NCBI GenBank assembly: GCA_009936765.1 | Contig: JAACDL010000190.1 | Span: 1-36,734, forward strand | From: Methanobacteriota archaeon | GTDB taxonomy: Archaea > Thermoplasmatota > Poseidoniia > Poseidoniales > Poseidoniaceae | Direction of reading: 5' to 3' | DNA length: 36,734 nt | Shown: one piece after another, positions 7,843 through 15,297 of the stretch | How positions within the stretch are numbered: position 1 is the first letter of the stretch | Layout of the letters: each line of letters opens with the position of its first letter | Position numbers and translations under genes: made by a program | Notes under the pieces: model-generated | The model's database searches: none | What the model was told of the DNA's origin: nothing | Seen by the model: the letters and a program-made list of their open reading frames with translations, nothing else

Positions 7843-10288
7843 TTTGTTCACCTCCTTCATTAGACTGAATACCCTTTTCCAAGGAGGATACTGAACGAGT
7901 TGAGCGAACTAACATTGCTAATCCTGATGAAATTAGCATTACTGCTCCGAGAATCATGTAAGATAGCCAACTTGATGCTGGCTCTTCACCCATTACTGAT
8001 ACTGCGGAATTCCAACCGCCGTATTCATCAGACCAGCCATCACCATCTTCATCTGGACACCCTTGAATGTCTCTGGTTGAAGTGCCTGGAACATCAGGAC
8101 AATCGTCTCTTCTCGAACCCATTCCTACATCGCCAAAGCCGTCTTCATCGGTATCTTGCCACTGTAGCCTATCGGTTGGGAAAGCATCTGCTTCACCCCA
8201 CGGTGAGGCTAGCCAATTCTGAGAAGGATCTGACCATCCGTCGCCATCAGAATCTCGACATCCTAATCTGTCGAAGAATGATTGGCCACGTTCATTTGGA
8301 CATGCGTCTCCTTCATGGCCATCTGAATTATCTCCGAATCCATCGCCGTCTTCATCACGCCACTGTGATGGTTCGTGTACGAATTGATCTCCTTGGTCAG
8401 ACCATCCATCACCATCTGTATCGTGGCAACCCCAACGGTCACCACCTTTTGTTGGACCAAGAGAGGTCCCTGGAACATTTGGACAAACATCTGCGGTAGT
8501 TCCGCGTGGGTTATCTCCGCGACCATCACCGTCACTGTCGTGCCATTGAGTTTCGTCTGAAGGCCAAGCATCTGCAAGTCCACCTGGACTTGCTAACCAA
8601 TGAGTAGTAGGGTTAGACCAACCATCGCCATCTGTATCTGGGCAACCCCATCTATCCATTGCTGAATTTCCTTCAGTAGCAATACAGCCGTCTCCTCTCC
8701 AAGCTTCTCTCCAAGTATCTCCATCGAAATACTCGAGGTTGTCTCCATAACCATCATCATCAGTATCATGCCACTGACTTTCGTCTGTAGGGAAGGCATC
8801 AGCGAAACCATCAGGATGTGAAATCCACCAGTCATCAGGATTAGAATAACCATCCATATCGATATCAAGACATCCGAAACGGTCGGCCCAACTTATCCAT
8901 CCACTTTCAACTTCTTCGACAGTGCTCAAAGGACAAACATCCCCTTCGAATCCAGTAATCTCATCGCCATATCCGTCACCATCAGTGTCGCGATACTGAC
9001 TCGGAATTAATGGGAAGTCGTCAACTTGAGTTGCTCCGTATGATTGATTGTCGCCCCATCCATCATCATCAGAATCTATCCATTGTGAAGGATTATCCGG
9101 GAAGTCATCGACTTGCAAAGCCCCTTCAGTCTGGTTATCACCCCAGCCATCATTATCTCTATCTGCCCACTGAGTAGGGTTTTGCGGGAAGGCGTCTGCG
9201 CCATTACCAGCAGTCCAATTCAAATCAGGGTCTGACCAACCATCGAAATCTGCATCTGGACAACCGAATCGGTCTTCCATGGAATATCCTGTTACGAACG
9301 GGCATGCATCAGGCTCTGTTGCATTATCATACCATATGCCAATTGACCAATTCGTTCTGGTTTCATTCCAAGAAATATCAGCCCAATTATCGCCAAACCC
9401 ATCTTCATCAGTGTCGTTCCATTGGCTTGCAATAAATGGGAAAGCATCTGCTGTACCATTAGGATGAGAAAACCATGGCTCGACTCCATCTAGTCCACCA
9501 GGATCTGCATCAGACCAACTGTCGCCATCTGAATCAAGGCATCCGAATCTGTCTGCAGAAGAATATCCACGGCGATAAGGGCAGTGATCGGGTTCGAAAC
9601 CGTTGATGTTGTCTCCAAAACCATCATTATCAGAATCAACCCATTGGCTAGGTTCTGTTGCAAATGCGTCCGCCCCATTGTTTGGCCCCCAGCCCTCATC
9701 AGGGTCGGACCAACCATCTGAGTCCGTATCTACGCATCCTTTCCTGTCATTAGTTGATGTTCCAGGTGTGAGATCACAGTCATCTTCATTATCGATGAAA
9801 CCATCTTCATCGCTATCTCTGTTGTCTTGATTCAATGATGGAGTTAATGTGTAATCGACACCGTCGTTACACCAACTATCTTTCCCTTTGACTTTGACAT
9901 GTACCCACCCTGCAGTAGACATTGTAGTAGACAAAGTGGTGGATGAACCTGAATCGCTCATTCCCTGACCGGCTACCTGTGAACCGGCAGCGTCGTGAAT
10001 TGAAAAGTCGGCTTCCCAGCCATCACCGGGGCACCAAATCGCAGCATTACTCATCGAACCTGAAAAACCAACTTGCACTATATCCCCTTTGTAGGCATAT
10101 ATCTTCCACCAGTCGGTTTGATCGTTTGGTGAACAGCCATCATCATAGCAAACATAGCCGTTTGTTGAGACACCATTTGTCAGAGGAGTTGCGTTGCTGA
10201 TGTCATTATCTGCAGACACTGGCGGAATAATTGCTAAAAGGCACGCTGCGAGGAATAGGACCACCCACTGCCTCGCGCGCATGAGCAT
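7835..10288 (-). CDS. TSP3-repeat surface protein with PPC-like N-terminal domain
   Basis: 817 aa. The signal peptide probably ends at PVSA (residue 26). Residues about 30-150 resemble a pre-peptidase C-terminal (PPC) beta-sandwich: Asp/Trp-rich, DWWKIYA, and a VHVKVKG strand. From about 155 to 765 there are thrombospondin type 3-like calcium repeats (DxDxDGWSD / DGxGDN) punctuated by eight Cys loops such as CPYRRGYSSADRFGC and by QW-D-x-D motifs. A single membrane helix (about 772-794) and a 23-residue tail end it. Known of TSP3 repeats: they bind many Ca2+ ions and form rigid stalks. Repeated N-x-S/T sites are present. It starts 38 bp after the sialidase-like gene, and the next gene overlaps its stop codon. 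ATG 10288 or 10282 could be the start; neither has a clear Shine-Dalgarno site. Confidence 0.9.
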   Translation of the reverse strand: MLMRARQWVVLFLAACLLAIIPPVSADNDISNATPLTNGVSTNGYVCYDDGCSPNDQTDWWKIYAYKGDIVQVGFSGSMSNAAIWCPGDGWEADFSIHDAAGSQVAGQGMSDSGSSTTLSTTMSTAGWVHVKVKGKDSWCNDGVDYTLTPSLNQDNRDSDEDGFIDNEDDCDLTPGTSTNDRKGCVDTDSDGWSDPDEGWGPNNGADAFATEPSQWVDSDNDGFGDNINGFEPDHCPYRRGYSSADRFGCLDSDGDSWSDADPGGLDGVEPWFSHPNGTADAFPFIASQWNDTDEDGFGDNWADISWNETRTNWSIGIWYDNATEPDACPFVTGYSMEDRFGCPDADFDGWSDPDLNWTAGNGADAFPQNPTQWADRDNDGWGDNQTEGALQVDDFPDNPSQWIDSDDDGWGDNQSYGATQVDDFPLIPSQYRDTDGDGYGDEITGFEGDVCPLSTVEEVESGWISWADRFGCLDIDMDGYSNPDDWWISHPDGFADAFPTDESQWHDTDDDGYGDNLEYFDGDTWREAWRGDGCIATEGNSAMDRWGCPDTDGDGWSNPTTHWLASPGGLADAWPSDETQWHDSDGDGRGDNPRGTTADVCPNVPGTSLGPTKGGDRWGCHDTDGDGWSDQGDQFVHEPSQWRDEDGDGFGDNSDGHEGDACPNERGQSFFDRLGCRDSDGDGWSDPSQNWLASPWGEADAFPTDRLQWQDTDEDGFGDVGMGSRRDDCPDVPGTSTRDIQGCPDEDGDGWSDEYGGWNSAVSVMGEEPASSWLSYMILGAVMLISSGLAMLVRSTRSVSSLEKGIQSNEGGEQNA
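7848..7857 (-). promoter_or_regulatory. Full Shine-Dalgarno site setting the start at 7842
   Basis: The minus strand reads AAGGAGGTGA, complementary to the 16S 3' end, with about 6 nt before ATG 7842. It lies within the end of the upstream TSP3 gene, so the two are translationally linked. Confidence 0.8.
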
Positions 10289-10326
10289 GCATGTGAGGGT
10301 TTGGTTTTCAAGACAGCGCCGTCAAA

Positions 10327-12057
10327 TCAGATATCGGTAGCAATCCATACTGGTCCATGGGCTGCATCACCCTCTGTGCTAACAATTGGCTCAGGAATAG
10401 AACTAACCACCTCTAATCTCACGAATTTTATGTATCTCTGTTCTTCGTTTTCTTCAAATGGATGGAGCCCTATATTCTGCTGATATGCAATTCCAATCCA
10501 ATCAGCATTTGGGCCATGAACAGTTTCAAAGAAATCGTGTAATGCATGCACATCACCATTTGCTTCTTCATAAGAATTGACGATGTGTAAAGGAGTCGGG
10601 TCTGCTATAGTCCACTGGAATTCATCACCAGAATGAGGTTCGTATATTGCACCGGCTTGTAGGTACCACTCGTCACCCTCTGTATATCCATCATCACCGT
10701 ATTCAAGCCCATACCATGAGATTGAGACCATGTTATTCTCGCTTATCGACACGAAAGGATACATCGTAATTCCTCCGGATTCACCCCAATCCGGAGCTAC
10801 GCTCCAACTTTCTTCCCAAGTATCTCCATGATCATATGAAATAGCCATCAGCATGTCCCATGCTCCTAAATCTCCGTTAGGGCAATCTGCCCAAATAACG
10901 ACTACTGTGCCTGCTTCGTTATTGTTGACGACAGGATATCCTTCTGGACAGTTTCCATTTCTAGGTCCTAACTCCTTAGGAGGATCCCATGTGCCATCAG
11001 ATGGTCCCGGTCCAGTTCCACGACCGTAATCATCACTGATTCTAATTTGTACAGAGCCTGAATTGGAGTCTGCATCTTCCTGAGCCACATAAACGTAAGA
11101 ACCATTGTTCTCAGAGGATATTGTTGACCACCCACCAGGCATAGCAAAGCATTGAGTGAATGTATTACCGCCATCCTCGGAATGGTAGTACCAGTACCGT
11201 CCGTTATCCCCTGTACATTCTGGAGGTGTCGCCCCCGAATTTCCAAGATAGTGAATTATTCCATCTCCTTGAGCCGCAACCCAAGGTCTGTCATCCGCAG
11301 CCATAGTGTTCATTCTTTGGCAAACATTACCCATTTCATATGAGTCGCCTCCTTCTGTAAATCTATGCCACCAATTGTCCTCAAGTGTGGTATCAAGATA
11401 GTATACCACATCTTCGTTGTCAACTGCGATATCTCCTTCATCGCCAAGACATTCAGATGCACCTCCTGTAACTGAGCCAACAGCAGAGTTAAGCAAATTA
11501 CCAGGAGTTGGCTCGAACTGGTCAGCATGGTCCCCAGTGGTTCCATTATCTGTTGAAACCCAGAACCAAGATGCCCAATAATCCCATGAGGTCATTGCTC
11601 CATCTTCACATGCGTACCAAGAATCGGTTGGCCCACCTAAAATGGGACCAAGTGGAGTACCTTCCCCGCCCCAACGTAAATCCTTGTGCGCTGTAATTTG
11701 CATATTCCCTTTGGAGTCTATTGACAAGGAAGGCTCGTAACCAACCCCATATCCGGCATAATCTTCATCTTGGCCGTTTGACATATCGATACACTCTTCG
11801 TGACGAGGCATGTAAATTGGTTCGCCTAAGGTAAGTTCTACAGAGTCCCCAGGAGAGAGAGGTTTACTCGCTTTCGCTTCCGCAAATCCGGGTGCTTGAA
11901 TCTGACCGACACTAGATGCTATGATAAGGAATGTCACAGAGACTGCAAAGGTAATTCCAATCATTCCATTAAGGAATCTAGATTCATCTTCTTCAAACAA
12001 TTCTGCATCATCGATATCGGTTTCAGACAACCGATTACCCAATCCGCTGTCAGTCAT
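10327..12057 (-). CDS. Membrane-anchored sialidase-like BNR/Asp-box beta-propeller protein
   Basis: 576 aa. An acidic cytoplasmic N-terminus (DIDDAELFEEDE) precedes one signal-anchor helix (29-50), so the bulk lies outside the cell. Two canonical Asp boxes are visible, SEDGGNTF and SYDHGDTW (S-x-D-x-G-x-T-[FW]), plus degenerate copies at VSTDNGTT and ISDDYGRG; this is the signature of sialidase/BNR six-bladed propellers. Glycosidase activity is not shown: I could not identify a full sialidase arginine triad. Its anchor resembles that of the S15 peptidase at 32126-33979. GGAGTG at 12064-12069 lies 6 nt before the ATG. It sits 40 bp after the GT4 gene and 38 bp before the TSP3 gene, so it is probably in the same operon. 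Confidence 0.83.
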   Translation of the reverse strand: MTDSGLGNRLSETDIDDAELFEEDESRFLNGMIGITFAVSVTFLIIASSVGQIQAPGFAEAKASKPLSPGDSVELTLGEPIYMPRHEECIDMSNGQDEDYAGYGVGYEPSLSIDSKGNMQITAHKDLRWGGEGTPLGPILGGPTDSWYACEDGAMTSWDYWASWFWVSTDNGTTGDHADQFEPTPGNLLNSAVGSVTGGASECLGDEGDIAVDNEDVVYYLDTTLEDNWWHRFTEGGDSYEMGNVCQRMNTMAADDRPWVAAQGDGIIHYLGNSGATPPECTGDNGRYWYYHSEDGGNTFTQCFAMPGGWSTISSENNGSYVYVAQEDADSNSGSVQIRISDDYGRGTGPGPSDGTWDPPKELGPRNGNCPEGYPVVNNNEAGTVVVIWADCPNGDLGAWDMLMAISYDHGDTWEESWSVAPDWGESGGITMYPFVSISENNMVSISWYGLEYGDDGYTEGDEWYLQAGAIYEPHSGDEFQWTIADPTPLHIVNSYEEANGDVHALHDFFETVHGPNADWIGIAYQQNIGLHPFEENEEQRYIKFVRLEVVSSIPEPIVSTEGDAAHGPVWIATDI

Positions 12058-12097
12058 AATTTACACTCCAACCAATTTCTTATCAGACCTTCGTGCA

Positions 12098-13366
12098 TTA
12101 ACCCATTTTTTGGATGGCTCTCTCAAACACTGCAGTGTAATCTGATGCGTTATGTTCATAGGTATATTTCGAGAGTACACGCTCTCGACCTAGTAGTGCT
12201 TTTTCTCCAGTTTTATTACTGGATAACATCTCATTTACACATCGTGCTAAATCAGAAGGATCACCTCTTTTGAATAAACCACCAACTGAAGTATCAACCA
12301 TCTCTGTCAATGGTTCTTGGTCTACTGTTGCTACAGGAGTTCCACTCGCTAGCGATTCAAGAGGTATGAGTCCCTGTCCTTCATAATATGAAGGATAGAC
12401 TACAAGGTCTGCCGAACGGAAATGTTGTGCTAATTCATCGAATGATAGACTGCTTTGAATATGGATCGATTCTGAAATTCCTAATTTCCTAGCATTTTTC
12501 TCCAAACTTGATTTCATGTGACCGCGGCCAACAATTACCAACTTAGCGCCAGGATTTTCAACAATTATCTCGGGCATAGCTCTGAGTAAAGTCATGTATC
12601 CCTTACGTGCTACTAATCTTCCAACTGCAAGTAACATAGGAGTCTTAGTCTCAGATGAGTAAGACAGGGCTTCTTCGTCTCCACAATCATATTGAGTTCT
12701 AATACGCTCATGTTCTAATTGCTCTGCTTCAGCGTCCGTATTAGGGGGACGGAACACCTTGTGGTCACAACCCCAAAGGATTACTTCGCAATCGAAATTT
12801 CCGTCAGGCCGATACCACTGTTTGAATTCTTTCAGAGTAGATTGTGAATTAGAAACGCAGATACTAGATTCCAGTATTCCAGCCCTTTCATATCTTGAAT
12901 ACCATCCAGCAGTAGTAAGAATTGCAAGGTCATTTGGATTCCTCCATGTTGCAGACTCCCTAGCTGCTGCTGCTCTTTTCACTCCCTCTTTCTCCCCTAA
13001 CCAAGAACCATGTAGACATGAAACTACAGGAGCGATATTTTTCTGCAACCATCTGAACTCTTTTCTCTTCCAAGACACCAGTGGTAGATGAGCGTTTATG
13101 ACATCAATTGGTTTGTCAGCATGAAGTTTTTTCAAAGCCTTAATCGCGCTTTTTCCATATGAACGAGTGAAAGCCATAGGCAGTCGAGCCCAGCGAACTG
13201 GAACTACATTTACTCCTTCTTGAGATGGAACTTTTTCTGAATGTGAACGAGTGATTATTGTTACCTCATGCCCCAGTTGAACAAAGTGTCCAGCAAGGTG
13301 GAAAACCACTGAACCAATTCCCCCCCATCGGGGTGGATATTCACCTGACACTATCGCAATGTGCAT
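12098..13366 (-). CDS. Family 4 glycosyltransferase (GT-B fold)
   Basis: 422 aa from ATG 13366; the frame could open at TTG 13375, but the family N-terminus HIAIVSGEYPPRWGGIG starts at the ATG. The N-terminal Rossmann half has the Gly-rich WGGIGS loop and GHEVTIIT. The C-terminal half has VGRLVARKGY (about 248-257), LVIVGRG and the retaining-enzyme E-x7-E motif (E329/E337) in YEGQGLIPLES, followed by SGTPV. It would add a sugar from a nucleotide-sugar donor to a glycan or lipid on the cytoplasmic side. Donor and acceptor cannot be read from sequence. It heads the minus-strand run of surface-protein genes and diverges from a GT2 gene over a 59-bp shared spacer, which suggests a role in decorating those proteins (inference). 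Confidence 0.92.
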   Translation of the reverse strand: MHIAIVSGEYPPRWGGIGSVVFHLAGHFVQLGHEVTIITRSHSEKVPSQEGVNVVPVRWARLPMAFTRSYGKSAIKALKKLHADKPIDVINAHLPLVSWKRKEFRWLQKNIAPVVSCLHGSWLGEKEGVKRAAAARESATWRNPNDLAILTTAGWYSRYERAGILESSICVSNSQSTLKEFKQWYRPDGNFDCEVILWGCDHKVFRPPNTDAEAEQLEHERIRTQYDCGDEEALSYSSETKTPMLLAVGRLVARKGYMTLLRAMPEIIVENPGAKLVIVGRGHMKSSLEKNARKLGISESIHIQSSLSFDELAQHFRSADLVVYPSYYEGQGLIPLESLASGTPVATVDQEPLTEMVDTSVGGLFKRGDPSDLARCVNEMLSSNKTGEKALLGRERVLSKYTYEHNASDYTAVFERAIQKMG

Positions 13367-13388
13367 GTCGAACAATTACCCCACTTGG

Positions 13389-13404
13389 TAATATGATAAA
13401 TAAT
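13389..13404. promoter_or_regulatory. Shared AT-rich TATA-like element between divergent glycosyltransferase genes
   Basis: TAATATGATAAATAAT is the only AT-only-like stretch in the 59-bp spacer. Its centre is 30 bp from ATG 13366 (minus) and 30 bp from ATG 13426 (plus), the distance expected of an archaeal TATA box for nearly leaderless transcripts in both directions. Confidence 0.5.
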
Positions 13405-13413
13405 CCAAGGGAT

Positions 13414-13418
13414 AGGTG
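13414..13418 (+). promoter_or_regulatory. Possible Shine-Dalgarno site for the GT2 start at 13426
   Basis: AGGTG lies 7 nt before ATG 13426 and favours that start over ATG 13450. If transcription begins about 26 bp after the shared TATA element, this site would fall outside the transcript, so the support is moderate. Confidence 0.4.
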
Positions 13419-13425
13419 GCTTCAA

Positions 13426-14223
13426 ATGAAATCCTTGAATCGTGGTGGTATGGCGGACAAGTTGCCGGTCTCTGTCACCATCATCCTTCCGACTCGTAAT
13501 GAAGAGGAAGCTCTTGGTCCAACCGTAGATTCAATCCCTCGAGATTGGTGTGATGAATTGGAGATCATGATTGTTGATGGTAGCTCTACTGATAAGACTA
13601 GAGAAATCGCATTAAAAAAGGGAATCAGAGTTCACCTAGAGCCACGAAAAGGTTACGGGAGAGCATATAGAACCGGTTTCGCAGTTGCCAAAGGCGATAT
13701 TATTGTCACCATGGATGCTGACTGTACCTATCCTGCAGAAGTTGTTCCGGATTTGGTCAAGAGACTTATTGATGAAGATTTAGATTTCATAACCTGTGAC
13801 AGACTTACTCTTGCTGAAGAAGGCTCGATGTCTGGACTCCACGGATTTGGAAACTGGATGCTTTCATTTAACGCAAGATTGGCATTCGGATATGGAATCA
13901 AAGATTCCCAGTCCGGCATGTGGGTATTCCGCAAATCAATCTTTGAGAAGGAAAAGATGAGACCTACTAACGACGGAATGCCATTATCTGAGGAGATGAA
14001 AATCTTGGCTCGCAAAGTATTGGGTAAGAAGAAGGCTATCGAAGTGTCAGTTCCTTATCGACCAAGAGTAGGAGATGCAGAAATTCACACATGGGGAGAT
14101 GGTTGGAAGAATCTAAGATTCATTTGGGCTAAGCGATTCGGCCTACACCGAACCCGAACCGAATGGGGTCCACTAGAAGATAACCCAGATTCTCTAAATG
14201 GTGACATTCCTGAACAAAAGTGA
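13426..14223 (+). CDS. Family 2 glycosyltransferase, polyprenyl-phosphate hexosyltransferase-like
   Basis: 265 aa from ATG 13426; the open frame reaches back to 13258 but that part overlaps the divergent GT4 gene and looks non-coding. ATG 13450 (MADKLPVSVTIILPTRNEEE) is an equally possible start. The GT-A fold shows TRNEEEALG, IMIVDGSSTDKT, the metal-binding D-x-D in TMDADCTYP (D97/D99), and the SGMWVFRKS and SEEMKILA motifs seen in dolichol-phosphate mannose/glucose synthases. There is no C-terminal membrane pair, so it resembles the soluble DPM1-like type. It probably transfers a sugar to a polyprenyl phosphate for surface glycan assembly. It diverges from the GT4 gene through a shared promoter region, suggesting co-regulation. 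It ends 15 bp from the convergent membrane-protein gene. Confidence 0.88.
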   Translation: MKSLNRGGMADKLPVSVTIILPTRNEEEALGPTVDSIPRDWCDELEIMIVDGSSTDKTREIALKKGIRVHLEPRKGYGRAYRTGFAVAKGDIIVTMDADCTYPAEVVPDLVKRLIDEDLDFITCDRLTLAEEGSMSGLHGFGNWMLSFNARLAFGYGIKDSQSGMWVFRKSIFEKEKMRPTNDGMPLSEEMKILARKVLGKKKAIEVSVPYRPRVGDAEIHTWGDGWKNLRFIWAKRFGLHRTRTEWGPLEDNPDSLNGDIPEQK

Positions 14224-14238
14224 CCACAGTGTCATTTT

Positions 14239-15297
14239 CTAATTCGTTTTCGTCTTCACATCTCTCATATCAATACTATCTGAAGTATCTTCTAACTGGC
14301 CAGTGATTACCATATCACCCATAATAACACTGTCTGAAATTTTTGTAATAATGGTTTGATTCACAACCGTAGTTCCAGTAAAATCATCAGAAGGCATTAG
14401 ATACACAGGATATTCGTCAAATGGAAGTGGTTTATCGATTGCAACCCTGTTAATGAAGCCAATTGTGATTGGCGCTAGCAAAAACAAGACTACCCAAGCC
14501 CAGAAAAGTTGCACGACAAATGCTCCATAATGAATTCCAGCTACGCCCTCCATTTCAATGTAAGAGCGATGATCCTCGCCTGGAGGATTGGCTACAACAT
14601 CATCAAATTCCGATTCATCAACTAATCCTAAATCATACCCTTTATTGACAAACTCATAATCAAATTCACCATTTATTATGTCAAACACTGGATTACCAGT
14701 CAATGACTGGTGTACAGTTGATTCTCGATTATCATCTTGGCCTTGGCCTGTTCCGAAATCCATTCCCCCGAGGTAGCCCAATGGTGCAATTACAACCAAA
14801 GAGATAACAATCCATAGTACTAACAGATTGAGAGTGATACCGATTAAGGCTCGGTTTTTTACTTGGAAAAATGTAAGGCAGAACATCAACACCGCTAATG
14901 CAGGAGCAATCTTTGTTAGTAAGGGAACATCTTCTTGAACCTCAGAAAGAGGAGTTAGTTCAATTGTGTTACCTTCCACATCAGTAGAATCCGATGGGAT
15001 TGAGGTGTCATTGCGGTCATTCTGCCATTGCATGAAAGTGATGAAACCATCAATGTGAATACTACCGTCGGCACTCTGTTGGTCTACTTCTAATTCAACT
15101 TCCATTCCTGCGCCTTTGGGCAAGCCTTCTGAATACTCAATATCCACTACCCCTGTATACCAAGTTTGAGTATTGACTACCTGAACCAGTGATAGCAAAA
15201 TCACTATCTGAAACGTATGAAGGAGCAACTTGCCATATGGCCTCCCCTCCCTCATATGAGGAAGGGGGGCAATCAATGGTTTCAATTCTTGCTTCAC
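14239..15297 (-). CDS. Polytopic membrane protein of unknown function
   Basis: 352 aa from GTG 15297, which overlaps the TGA of the upstream gene as GTGA and implies coupling; ATG 15255 is an alternative start. Hydrophobic segments lie at about 24-43, 128-147, 150-175 and 260-283. An extracytoplasmic loop of about 80 residues follows the first helix and a hydrophilic loop of about 85 residues lies between helices 3 and 4. The C-terminal about 70 residues end in repeated T/S/D-rich strands (TGTTVVNQTIITKISDSVI). I recognise no family. Because it is coupled to the secreted 758-aa protein, the two probably form a membrane complex (inference). Confidence 0.75.
   Translation of the reverse strand: MKQELKPLIAPLPHMREGRPYGKLLLHTFQIVILLSLVQVVNTQTWYTGVVDIEYSEGLPKGAGMEVELEVDQQSADGSIHIDGFITFMQWQNDRNDTSIPSDSTDVEGNTIELTPLSEVQEDVPLLTKIAPALAVLMFCLTFFQVKNRALIGITLNLLVLWIVISLVVIAPLGYLGGMDFGTGQGQDDNRESTVHQSLTGNPVFDIINGEFDYEFVNKGYDLGLVDESEFDDVVANPPGEDHRSYIEMEGVAGIHYGAFVVQLFWAWVVLFLLAPITIGFINRVAIDKPLPFDEYPVYLMPSDDFTGTTVVNQTIITKISDSVIMGDMVITGQLEDTSDSIDMRDVKTKTN

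Noticed and set aside
7900..8499. 199-aa open frame on the plus strand
   Set aside because: It lies opposite the TSP3 repeats and is His/Leu/Arg-rich low-complexity sequence produced by the Asp/Gly/Ser codons of the real gene. There is no start signal or family motif.
13258..13425. Extended N-terminus of the GT2 gene
   Set aside because: It overlaps the divergent GT4 gene and the promoter, has no GT2 similarity, and the family N-terminus begins shortly before 13470.
15249..15268. Imperfect inverted repeat around CTCATATGAG as a possible terminator or operator
   Set aside because: It lies within the 5' coding part of the membrane-protein gene, has mismatches beyond 12 bp and no T tract.
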